Origin: Klebsormidium nitens
Taxonomy: Eukaryota > Streptophyta > Klebsormidiophyceae > Klebsormidiales > Klebsormidiaceae
Reading direction: 5' to 3'
DNA length: 64,000 nt
NCBI GenBank assembly: GCA_000708835.1
Contig: DF237218.1
Coordinates: 1 to 64,000, forward strand
Below are positions 1-11,687 of the stretch, one piece after another. Position 1 is the stretch's first letter. Every line of letters begins with the position of its first letter. The position numbers and the translations under genes were made by a program. A model generated the notes under the pieces. That model was not told where the DNA came from. It searched no databases and saw only the letters and a program-made list of their open reading frames with translations.

Positions 1-3000
1 GAACCCTGTCCAACCGTCACAAATAGCCTTTTATGCGGACACTTTCACAAGCTAGCTAGGGTGGGTATCGGCCGAGTCAAATTTGACTCGGGTTGCGACA
101 ATTTTGTTATACCTATCGTCAGCGATACCGGCGGTTCGCGTCACGCAGACTCAGGATTCTGTTACTCGTACGGTACAATTACTCGGGTTTTTTTGCTCGG
201 CCGTGAGTAAGTGTCATGGAGTTGTAAGGCAGTGTTATGTTTTACACTTTGCAAGAAGCATCAAATTAGGGCTCAAGTAGGAGGCTCATGCAGCATTTAA
301 AAACCTTTGACATGCAAAAAACAATGTTGGGAGGGCGTCATTTGGGGTCCTTTGAAGCCCCAAGTTCATGTATTGTTGAGGACAAATCCCAAGAAGTAGC
401 ATACGAGGCGCAAAGTAGGCCGCCATTGTTGGTGCTTGAAAAGCGCCTTCTCTTACACTAGCCTTACAATCTTCTGCACTATCTTTTCGATCTTGGTACC
501 GCGGTACTCCCCCGTGGTTCAAGTCGGAAGTTTCGATCAAGACCATTAATTTTAAATTGGTCGATCGCGCAGACTCCGACGGTACGGTACCGCCGGAAAG
601 TATGGACTTTACCGTTGCGCGACTTGTCAGAAGATTGCCGATTTGTGAACTCGGAGCCGATTCTACAATTTCACCGAGTACGGTCGCCAGTACCAGTTAC
701 GTCAATTGTCGCAACGCGTGACACCGGTGTAACAAATTTGAAACCGAATTGTAACCCGGTCGATGCCGCCGAGACCCACCATAGGTTGCTTGTGTTTACT
801 AAGCCTGAGGCGCGTTGTTACTTTGCTCATTTCCGGTTGAAATGCATTAAAAGCCTGGTCACTGGTTGTCAGTGTTTCGGAGCAATTCAACACGTATGTG
901 AACTTAAGGACTTTCTAACGGATCTTGTTCGAGTTTGCCCACGGTATTAATGCATTGACGCCGGACCTTTGCAGCTCTGGTCATCACTGGCAAGTTTTAA
1001 GAAGTTTGGTACTGGATGTAACGGTTAAGCGCGGCCGCTTTCAATTCAATGATGATTTTGACTGCCAGGATTTCAAGTTTGAAGTAGTAGTCCGACTGCA
1101 TGGCGGCAAATGTAACTTAATGATTAAGTTACACGGGCCCGCGCGCAGGCCCGCGCTCCATCTGTCACGGCATCTGCTCAATTCTGAAACGATTAGTAGT
1201 AACCCGTATACTGGGTATCTGGACTAGTATTTCGTTGGATCAACGACCGCACTACGTACGCGGTCTGTGATACATGTTAAACCGTTGTGCAGTAGGGAAA
1301 ATTTGGACACTAGCTCGATCAATGTCTGTAGCTGCTCACTGACACTGTGGCCCACGGGGTGCCGCTGTGCTGAGTGGTGCAGAATGGCAATTCCCAGTTT
1401 TCACTGACAGTGACGGTATCTGACGGTGGAGAAAAACAGGGGGTTTAGCCCTTTTGAAACCTTTAAACAGCTAGTCAAACCGCTCGCCGGGCTTTTTAGA
1501 ACTTTTTAAAACAGGCATCATTCGGAAAGTCCAATTTGTAAAGGTTTCCTTGTTTTTATGGCGGCTATTCACACTCTATTCAACGGCTTGTCCTTAGAGC
1601 TCGTCATCTCGGTGCCCCCTGTAAGAAGGCCGGATCCTAGCAATAGTAAGCCTCAACATCAAAAAGCTGCCACCAAAACCCTAAAACCCATTTCCAAGAT
1701 GAAATCGGACCCACCTCGTACCGCCTGTACCGCCTATATATTGCAATATTGTAAACCTTAGTAAAACCATAAAACCGAGCGATTGCTGCCTACATGCAGT
1801 ATTACCCGTAGAGACATTCCTTATTCGCACTAAATTAATTATATTTAGGCCTTGCGAAAAATAAAAAACTAAGTATCGACTCAGGTGCGAAAACGCGAAA
1901 AGAAAATAAATCCTCTGGCAGCCCAAAAAGTGGCAAAACTAGGGCAAAAAAGCCAAAAACGAAAATTTTAATATAAATTCGACGATGCTGGAGCGAAATG
2001 ACAAAACCTTCAAAAATAAATATTCGCAAGGTGGTGCGAATTAGGAATGTCTCTACGGGTATGTTTATATTCGGAATGGACCGAATGAATCAATACCGTC
2101 CAGGTACGGTAGTGGTACGGATCAGCAATTCAGTGTATAGGGTATGAGGGTATCACGGCCCAGGGGGGACGATAACCCCCACACTAACCACGACCTTGTA
2201 CCGTACTGCCAGCAAACCATTATTTGACCATGTTTGTCACATCAAGTGGTATGTCACTGTGCTTTCAACCTACCGGTACAATATTTGACTTTAAAGTGCA
2301 ATCATGAGGCTGACTAATATATTTCTATCCCAGATTGTTTGTGATCGTTTTCAAAACTGGGGTTCCAGATCTGGACAAACGAAGTGACATGTGCGTCAAG
2401 GGTTCAAGAGTCAAAATGGACCTTGAAAAGGCCGGGAATCTCTGCATGTCGCATTTTGTTTTGCGACCTGTTCAATAGCACGTTAAACTTTTTGTTGTTA
2501 AAACATTTTGTTGATAACCTCTTTTCGACGCAGCATCAAGGCTCAAGTGCATTATGCTTCATGACGATACATGAGCAGGAAATACCGGGCCGATGGTGCT
2601 AAGTCGTGTCCGTACTCACGATCTTCAATTTCAGAGCGACATAACCCGAGGGTCAGCACAGTAACAGCTACATACCGTGCGTGCGGTTATTAAACATGAA
2701 CCTCTCGCTGGTTAGCGTGACAGCGTCCTAGGTTGCCACAACTTGCCAGTCGGTCCGCTTGGGCCTGCCGCCTTGCCACTTGGACTGCCTCGGCTGGACG
2801 CAATAAGTCTGCTCAAATGGTCCTGGTCGGATGGCACCACTTCTCGCGATCATGAAGTTCGTCTTCTTGTAGGTAGGCCCACTGGCCAAGTAATGTAAGC
2901 TTGTGTTAGGCGTCCCGGTAATAGTACTATGTTTCAAACCACATTAGTAGAGACATTGCATACGGTACTTGCAAGTCACGTGTGTATTATTAACCAGCAC

Positions 3001-5729
3001 CTTCCGGTTATATCGTACTGAATACTACTGATGACTCATGTGGAGAGACCCCCCGGGCCCCGAGCATTCGATGATAACCGACCCAGTCCCACCGGGCCCG
3101 GCTTGTCCTGTGTCGAGCGTCCGGGCTCGATATTTTCGGTAGCTGCGCGCGCATAAATGCTCGGTGCTGTTCGCCTCCAATTTGGTCCAGACTCGACTCC
3201 AGAGGAAGCTATCAACACACCTGGAGGCGGATGTTGCTCCCGACTCCCGAGTCCAGCCAGCACTGCAGGACTCGAGTCTCGCGAGCCTCCGCCGCCGGCC
3301 CGCGTACACGAGCAACTTGCGAGCCTGTGACCCGGGCAGCGTTTCTCCGGTCGTGTAAAACCGTCATTGTCACCGAGCTCCGCGCAATAACCTGGGCGAG
3401 GCGAGGAGGCGCCCGGCGGCCCAGGCCCCGGGGGCATCATTATTTCCGAGTCATGCTCCCCTGGATGCTACCCTGACACTACCCCTGCGTCGGATTATGG
3501 ATTGATGGCCTGTCAGAAATCGGATTGCGCTGCTTCAATGCTGCCATGCTGCCAAGTCTGCCGCCCTCCAAACTCCTGAGCGAATTTCGCTTTGACTGAC
3601 GTCAGCGTCAAACCAAGTCAGACCTTGTTCATGGCGGAAGAGAAGAGAAGACGGAGTCCGGACTGACGTAGGGTGCCCTGCTTGGAAATGCTCACGTTCA
3701 TGTTGCCTTGGTGAGGGGAAACTTTGTTCAATACGTCGTAGCTGGTAGCTCCTTGAGAAGACAACCATGCTACTTGGGTTAACGCGAAGTGGTGGAGCAA
3801 GATGCACCGACGGTATGGTTGCAGCTCGTGAGTCGGGGGCCGAAGGCGGTTTGAATATGCATGATGGTGCGAAGTCGCCCCAGGTTAGGTATCGGACTAG
3901 GCCCGTTTTGCTGAGAACAGCTCAGCAAGAAGCAGAAGATTCACTGCTTGCAACCTTGGTCTTGATTGTACGGGCCCTTTGAAGCCAGTTGTGGTGAAAG
4001 GTTCTTGGATAAGCTGGACCACCTTCTGCAGGACCGGCAAAGAACTCTTGCTGATCCAAACGATTTAGGCAGAGCCTGGTGGGATTCGCAGCAGAGAGCT
4101 TGCAGAATGAACCCAGCGGAGGTTGTTGCAGGTAAGCCAGCACGTGCTCACTGTGTTTCTTGGCTACGTGGGAAATGACAAGAGTCTTGTGCTTGGATGC
4201 TGGCGTAGAAAAGGTTTAGCATATGTATTTGCTTTTGCAATGGAGATTGCCTTTGGATAGGCCTTGCTGACATCGCTGCGCGTTAAGGTTCAGCTCCAGG
4301 TTGCTGTCTCATTACGTTGCTTGCTCCATCTTCTTCAAAAGGTTTTGGCTTGACTGTCAAAACCCTGGCTCAAGATTCTGTTTACTTTTCTCTTTGATTT
4401 TAGCAGTCTTGTGTTGTCAGATGCCACCGTTGGGTATTGCTTGGGGTCCACTATTTCCCAACCATTAGTCATCGTGTAGGCTTATGAGCATCTTCCAGAG
4501 TTCCTGAAAAGAGAGGGGAGGAATTTCAGGAAACTGCCTTAGATGATCTAAAATAGAACCTTGATTTTCCGCTCGAGTTGCAAGTACCCTTTCAAAAAGC
4601 AATAAGCAAGTGCTGTGTCGGGCTGTCTTGCATTCGCAAGGGCCTCAGAATCAAAAAGGGGACATCAGTTCTCAGAATAGATGTCATCAGCTGCGATTGC
4701 AAGGGCCGGAATTAGAGGATTTTCAGTGGAGGACTGAGCAGACTTAAGATTGCATTGCCGTTTGGCTTGTTTGCCAGATGGAGGCTACATTGCCTCCAAA
4801 ATGCCCTGGCCAAGATGAAAAGTACACGCTGTTGTTGATGCTACTGCCTGCTCAGCATCAAATGCAAGGTGGCAAGCGTTGCTTTGTGTCAACTCCGAGT
4901 CACCTGCTCAGTCCCTCTTCGCCCTGCTGCATTAAGACTAGCGACGAGAGTTGGCCTTGAGAAACAGGGAGCCCCTGGGAGATTGCCGCAGCTGACTTCC
5001 TTGGGGCAAACTTCAAGGACCGACTTTTGTCAGGGCCATATGGATCATACAACGGCAAACCCCCGAGTGTTCACCCTTTATTCAAACGTTGTCCACTGGG
5101 TCACTGAAGGCTGGTAGAGGAGTCCTACTTCCCAAGGAAAGGGCCTCCATCTTCAGCTTGCCCTTTGCTCTGCCTAGTCCTTCATGTCTCGAGCACTTTT
5201 ACAGGCACACCTGACTCTGCACCACTTGTTCTGCAGCCACACAGGTCTGCAGCCAGGCCCCCCATCGGGCATGGTCCTTCCCCACTTCTGCAGAATGAGA
5301 GCACGGCCTTAGCGATCCCCCCACACACCATCAGACTGTCTGATCACAAGCCGCACCTGTCCTTCCGTGAGAGCGTGGGGCTGGGGCTTGCAAAGACAGC
5401 GCAACAACTGCGGCAAACACAGCGCAACGGCAGGGGCCAGTAGGCAGGCGCCTCTGCAATTGGGGCTGGGCTCCCTACCAACTTTACAGACTGGCGGGAC
5501 TAGGCATGGGGAGGCTTCTGGCCAAGTCTGGCAAAGGCTAGCCTCCACCTAGATGTGTGTGTCAGGCAGGGGGCCCGTCTCTCCCGCGTTGCTTCGTTGA
5601 ATAGGAGAGGTGCTCGTTCCAGGTCAAGCACGGGGTGTGTCGCCTCCATCAGGAGCGGCCCCCAGCTCAGTCAGTCAGACTCCGGTCCACATTGTCCGCC
5701 TGAGGCGCGCGTGGGCACATCACGCCACA
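1..5729. other. Gene-poor left flank
   Basis: I see no gene with convincing exon structure here. The first 3 kb are AT/GC-mixed with many short repeats such as GGTACGGT and contain one clear MITE (listed separately). At about 3050-3450 lies a GC-rich island that is open in several frames, but it has no recognisable protein and no clear splice signals. From about 4200 to 5729 the base composition becomes like that of the introns of the downstream gene, so this part probably includes its promoter and 5' UTR. No TATA box or start site could be fixed. Confidence 0.5.
1805..2059. mobile_element. 255-bp MITE with 26-bp terminal inverted repeats and TA target duplication
   Basis: The left end (1805-1830, beginning CCCGTAGAGACATTCC) is the reverse complement of the right end (2034-2059) with a single mismatch in 26 bases. 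The element is flanked on both sides by TA (1803-1804 and 2060-2061), the target-site duplication typical of Tc1/mariner-type (Stowaway-like) elements. The interior is AT-rich and codes for nothing, so this is a non-autonomous element. The superfamily is inferred only from the TA duplication and small size. Confidence 0.75.
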
Positions 5730-8700
5730 ATGGCGAAGACGGCCAACAACTCGTTTGGGAGCGACACGAGCGGCATCGTGATCTGGAAGCACAACACGAT
5801 GGGCCACATGGACAGCAGCGTGGAGGAGGCCATCGCGCGCCTCGTCAGGAAGCAGCAGGAGGGCCTCGTCAACTCGCAGTCCCTCGTCTCCTTTGCCTCC
5901 GAGGTGAGCCACCTCTACCTGCCTGCTGCCCTACCGAGAGCATTGCTTTCTCAAAAAATGGTTAGGCGCTCTCGTTCTCCGCAAAGTTTGCCGTGGAGGC
6001 CTTGTAGCCAGTACTGGCTGCATCGATTTGGGGCCTCTTGAAAATTGGGAGGGGCATTGTTCTGCTTCTGCTTTTCTAGAATGTTGTTTGATGGAAGCCT
6101 GTCCTCAGCAATTTTGCCTCTTGACCTTGCCCTGCTGTGTGTCAGCTTCGAAGCAGGCCCAATGCTGTTGTCTTGCCTGCCGTCTTCCAGGATCATGTCT
6201 GCTGCTCCATCCATTCTTTCTGCTCCTTTTTTCCTGATGGGGCTTCATCCTCTGTTTGGGCAGCCACACCTCTACTCCTGAAAGCACTTGTCTGCTTCTG
6301 AGTGCTAAATTACAGCGTTTCTCTGTCAGTCTTGTGACTGGGCTTGCAGCCTCCGCACACCTTAAGTTCAGCTTTTCAAGGTCAGGTGTCTCAAACCGAT
6401 CTTTAGGTCATCCAAGTAGCTGGAGTCATGGACATCTTGGAGCCATCCGGCCCACCTTTTTTTTGAGACAATGTGCCCAGGACACGGGCTGCCGTGCGTT
6501 CATTCTTTTGTGCATCCCCAGGGGGTACTGTTGGTTGGCACTCTGCTCATAAAGTGCCCTCACCGTGCCACTTGTCAAGGAGATTGTGCTTGACACCTCC
6601 AAATGACCTGGCCCTGTGCTTCGGCTGATGGTTTGATATCTGCGCTTTTGCTACTTCCTTTTCGCACTCTCTTTCAGCGGCAGTTCATGTTCTATGGTTC
6701 TCTGCTGACAATGGTCCGCGCCCATCCTTTGTGATACTGCTTCTTCCGCGCCAGCTTCGGTCTGCACAGACAAGCAAGAAAGTCCTTGAAGCGTGTGCGA
6801 TTGACAGGATACGATGCGGCCGATGCAATCATTGTGACATTCCCTGTTTTCTCCTTGAGAGGCTTGTTCCAACTCTAAAGGGTGGACTGTTGGTCCAGTC
6901 AAGCTAATCTCTGCACTCAGATTTCGCCAGACACATCCGTTTATTATAGCATGTGGTAGGAATAGCATTTTAACTACAGGAAGGACGTTTCTTGGTGAGG
7001 GATTGTCAAGGTTCAGAGGGGCCCTTCCAATAATGAAGAAAGCTTCTCATTGAGAGTGCAATCTTTTTCAGACGTTGACAATGTTCTGAGGCCATTGATG
7101 TGGCCATCTGAGACTCTGAAGACTATGTTGCTTGCTGAAACACCATGTCGATGCACCTCGGGGATTTCGTATGTGCTTTCTTATGGTTATGGAGAGCTTG
7201 GTTAAGATTGCTAATTGCTGGTGTGTCGGGCTCCCGGCTTTTTCTTGAATCCATTCGCCATGCAGGCCACTTGAAACTTCTGCTTGATCCCAAGCAGGGC
7301 CTTTGGGGGAGTTGAGGCTTTTCTTGTGTCAACTTGCTGAGCATTGACACCTTTGGACCACAAGAGCAAACACTACATCCTCCCCTCCCCAGAGTGTTGA
7401 GATCTAATCTGTACCCTGTCAGAGCTGCAGGATAACGGGTAAAAATGGCTGAAAAACGGCAGAGAGAAAGAGTTGCAACGAAAGGGTTGCTTGGGATGCG
7501 GTTTGACGGGACAAGGTGTCATTTCCGGTGCCAGTGCGTTCTTCCCTTGACCTACTATGCCTCAGGCCCTTGGTGAAAGATTATGCCCTCTGACTGTGTA
7601 TCTCTTACCTGAACGACGGACTATGAATCTTTCTTCACAACCTTCCTACCAGTGAATCCCCTCGCTTCACTAGTTGCTTGCAGTAGAGCAGCGCAGTAGC
7701 GTGCAGAGTGCTTCTTCTTTGGTGCAGAAAACCAGTCTTCCCTGCCTTCCAGTCTCCACTGCTCCCTCCCTGCTTCTCCTTGCAGTCCGCCGTGGTGGAC
7801 AAGCCCAAGAAAGGCTTCCTCAAGCGCTTCCTGGCGTTTGGCAAGAAGGACTCCAGCGAGGGCGGCTCCAGCGAGCCGGTGGGCGGGCTGGTGATCAAAG
7901 ACAAGAGCAGCTCCTTCGAGACGAGCCGCTCGCGCGGCAGCTCCACGGAGGACATCCGGCAAGGCAGGTCCGAGTTCCGCGTGTTCCGTGACGGGAAAGG
8001 TGCCGCCGTCGTTGCGCGCTCGGATGGGCGCAATTTCAAGGACCTCGCCAAAAAAGCACGCGAGGTGAGTCGGGAGGGATGATTCGTTTCAAAAGAGTGG
8101 GGGGATGTAAGAGGAAGAGGTGACGAAATCCTTCTAAATAGGTTCAGATTTGACGTACTTTGCGCATGACTTTGATACTTCAAATGTGGGTAGTGGTCGA
8201 GTTTGAGGCGTTTCTGTAAAGATTGACCTTAACGTGGTCAGGTTGGGACCCAGCCCTTGAAAGTCGACCATGGATGCAGAGGGCGATTTGACATGACGAG
8301 CCGTTAGGAACTTTGCAAGGAAGCCCGGGTTGTTTGACGAGGGCATCTACCAGTTCGCATCGCTGCAGAATGAAAGCAGGACGATTGTTCAGGGTCTTCC
8401 TTCGGATTTTGCAAGGGTTGAGGTTTTCGTTGCCCCTCGATTGAGCTGCCGGTGTGTTCTGCATATAAGATGGATAAGGAGAAGACGGAAATCCTTGGCA
8501 TCCTTTTCCTTGCGTCAGACAATATGGATACGACCAGCCGGCGCCTTCCTTAGTCCCAACCTTTTTAGTTGCTCTCGTGTCCTCATTTTTCCTTGTTCCG
8601 CTTCTGCAATCGTCCAGTTCGTCTACCCGACTCCGAAAACGCAGCCCAAGGACACGTGTCAAGGCCCAGGTCAACTGCTGGGCCAGAGGCAACAAAATAC

Positions 8701-11687
8701 TTGCAGGAGCTCATGAATCGCCATTTGGAGCAGCACATAAGATCGTTGTTCCACATTCTAGTACTTGCTTTGTCATTCATGTGCCTACAGCATCCGCCCT
8801 TCTCTGTGCCAAGCTCGTGCCCAGTAGAACAAATCTGAACCCGAGAAACGATTATGAGATGACGCGCTCATGACCTGTGCGCCCCTCGTTCCGTGCAGGC
8901 TGGCTTTCCCGACCTGGCCCGCCAGATTGAGACGGCAGAGCCACGCCAGCCGCGCCTCAACTCGTCACGCAACGGCCGCGGTGCTCATCCGACTCCGAGC
9001 GAGATCATTGATCGTGTACGTGCACGGAATAAGGAGCGCATGGGGCGCAGCGTAAGCGGGAGTGCGTCTACTGCGGAGGCGCAATTCTATGGCGAGATCC
9101 CGATCCGCAGCGCAGAGGACCTCAAGGCGCACCGCGCAGAGCTTGCAAAGAACCGAAGTGAGAGGCGCTCTGACAGTTGTCTGTTGAGGGGCTTCAGTTC
9201 TGGTGGTTCTGGTTCCCCCGTTTCAGGGTCTGCAAAAGTCTTTGTGCCCAAGCCCTGAGGCGGGTGCTTTTGCAGCTGGTCATTCTGTCGTGCTTCTGAA
9301 AGTTCTTTTTCAAGAAGGCCCCAGTTGGGTGTACGTATCTCAGCACGAGACCAGTTCACTCAGAAACTAGTTCTCTCCTTTTCGGCGCCATCCCTCACTC
9401 CTTAAAAACGTGTACCTTCACTTGTCCGTGGCCATCTCTCGTCTGCTTCTCTGTAAGGGATTTGCAGCAGCCAGGAACGTTGACGAGTCTGCCTCCGGCT
9501 CTCTTGTTGTCCACCTCTTGTCGTCCCAGCTTCGCGTTTCCGTTCCTAGATCGGACAAGCATTTGAAGCCGTGAGGTCGACACTTTCAACGCCAGAAGAG
9601 TGACCATTCTGGACGAGTGGCCGTCTGCCCGGGATTCGTATACTTCACAGTCGAAGCACGGTTGGAGCAGTTGCTTTCAACTTTCCAACGCCTGACCTCA
9701 AAATTCTAGAGCCATACTCCCCCGGAAATGTCGGTTTTCGTGCTTCAGAGCTCACCTGTCCGCCCCTCGTTTTGCAGATCGGCTGGCTGCCCTGAAGCAG
9801 AAGGAGGCTCTGGTAGAAGCTGACCAGAAGGGGACGGACGAAGCGGGCGAGCCCCCGAGCCGTAGAGAGTCTCTGCAGCCGCTCGAAAGCCTGGAAAGGT
9901 GCGCGCGCAATCCTCTTCTGCATTTTTTGGCTGAAAGGCGCAGACCTCCTGAGCTGTGCGCATCGCTGTGCCGCACATTAACATGCTGGACTTGCTCGCA
10001 GAATGAATGAGCAGGGTGCCGGTAGGGAAGAAGTTTTACGTCCCAAGCCCCTTCGCCTTCTTCTCTGGCCGGTCTAGTATCCCTGACGGTCGGTCAGGAG
10101 CATGTGTAAAAACAACCACCACGGAAACGGCTAGGGCGGCCTTGAAAAGTGCAGACGACACTTAGAAATTTTCCAGGTCCAGTTGTTCCGACCGATTGTA
10201 CATTTCCTGACATAGATTCGACATGATCCCAACGTATTTAGCACATGCTCGATATGCCCAAGTCCAGATTGTGTTTTGTGTGTTCCCGCTCTTGCGAAAC
10301 AGCCGCGAGCCCCCTTGAGCGCTGACCCCGTTGCGCCGCTTGTCCGCAGGGCTGCCATGGTGCACAACTGGCTGCAGAGCGGCAACATCACGGGCAACCC
10401 CGTCCTGTACCCGGACCCCTCCCCCGAGGGCCCCGGTGTGCCCACCAGCGTCGGCCCGCCCCCCCACCTCGCGCTCTCGCCCGGGGACGCCCCTGTCCCC
10501 GACCTGCTGGAGCTGGAGGACCGGGTGCTTTTCAGCCAGAAGCAGACGGAAGAGGGCCTCTTGACTGCCCCCGGAAAGGGCCTCCGGCCGCAGGGAGGGA
10601 GTCCCGGGGAGGCCGACAAGCCGGTCGGGGCCGCCCTGCTTGACCGTTCAAGCTTCACCGCTCGCGCAGACTGCGAAGGGGGCAAGCTCGAGGGGCCGGA
10701 GGGGGCCCCCGGGGCGAAAGGCGCGGTGGCGCGGAACCGGAGTCCGTTGACGAAGCCGCCAGGTTCGCGCAAGTCCCAGGAGCAGCGGTTCTTGGGGGGG
10801 GCCGGGTCTATGATGCGCTCGGCGAGTGACCGGCCCGCGAGCGGGGAGAATGGGGAGGGGCCGCGGACGGGTCTACTCCGGACCACGTCCGAAATCGCCG
10901 GGCTGGTGCACTTGCGACAGGCTTTCGACTCGGGTGTGGGGCCCCTAGAGGCCGAGCCAGGCTCGGGAAAAGGCCGCCTCTCGGACGGACTTCGACCGTC
11001 ACTTCGGACTGAGCGGGGAGGCGGCCTGGCGCCCGGGGGTTCTCCCGTTCCCTGGGGAGGCTTCGTAGCCGAAGTCGGGCCGGGGCGCGCCAAGACGCCG
11101 GAGCCAGTTGGGCTGGAGCCGAGCCCCCAGCCGGGGGTGCTCGTTACCCCAATGAAGGGGCTCGGGCTTGAGCCAAAGCGGGCCTCGCCGAGCGGGCTCG
11201 CGTGGTCGCCTCTAGAAAAGGGAAGTCCGCTGCAGAGCCCACGGCCCCTTCCCGGCCCGGTGGATGACATCAGCCCCCGCCCCAAAATGGTGCGGCAATC
11301 GAGCGGCAGGTCGGAGCCGCGGCAGGAGGCGGCCTCAGGCGAGGACGAGGAGCGGTACGACCCGGCGCAGTGGCACAAGTACCTGCAAACACGCTTGGCG
11401 CAAGTGCTGCCCAACCTGTAAGGCTTGCTCTCGAGAAGCGTTCTTCTTGTGCCCAGCTGGATTCATCAGACATGTTGCGAGTGCTGAAGTCGGGCAGCGT
11501 TCTAAAAATATGCGCTGCTTGGCTCCCACAGACCCTCACCGAAGAGCGACTTTTGGGTCAAGTACGACTTTCTCTCGGACTGCGGACTGCTGATTGTTGC
11601 CCCAGGTACGCGGCTGCAAGCAGTCTGATGGAGTGTGGGGTTGCGTCTTTCGCAGGTCGAGTGAGGCACCGCAAGAAGTACTCGTAG
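5730..11687 (+). CDS. Conserved-looking protein of unknown function, 668 aa, 7 exons
   Basis: Exons are 5730-5903, 7786-8064, 8899-9157, 9778-9898, 10350-11417, 11532-11605 and 11656-11687; every junction has GT/AG and the frame is continuous. The ATG at 5730 is preceded by CGCCACA; an in-frame ATG at 5610 would add 40 residues. I do not recognise the family. Visible: a short helical segment at residues 30-50, a basic patch KKGFLKRFLAFGKK (about residue 65), charged helix-forming stretches at 140-250, and a Gly/Pro/Ser-rich disordered block from about 290 to 610. The folded-looking C-terminal segment (about 615-655) contains YDPAQWHKYLQTRLAQVLPN and SDFWVKYDFLSDCGLLIVAP, then a basic end HRKKYS. 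The last two short exons are supported because they read straight on from YLQTRL without a stop. The basic patch faintly recalls CIP7/CORD-type microtubule proteins, but this is weak. Exon 5 is very GC-rich. Confidence 0.72.

Noticed and set aside
2728-2937. Short minus-strand frame with a basic C-terminus
   Set aside because: Only 69 codons, no similarity recognised and no supporting structure around it.
3036-3440. GC-rich 134-codon minus-strand frame
   Set aside because: It is open in several frames at once, has a low-complexity Gly/Pro/Arg product and no splice signals; more like a GC island than a gene.
5610-5729. Earlier in-frame ATG for the gene at 5730
   Set aside because: It adds a Pro/Arg/Ser-rich stretch with no visible domain; the ATG at 5730 has the better context. 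Not excluded.
10131-11414. 427-codon open frame on the minus strand
   Set aside because: It is antisense to the GC-rich fifth exon of the gene at 5730-11687; high GC removes stop codons on both strands. The + frame has splice continuity at both ends and this one does not.
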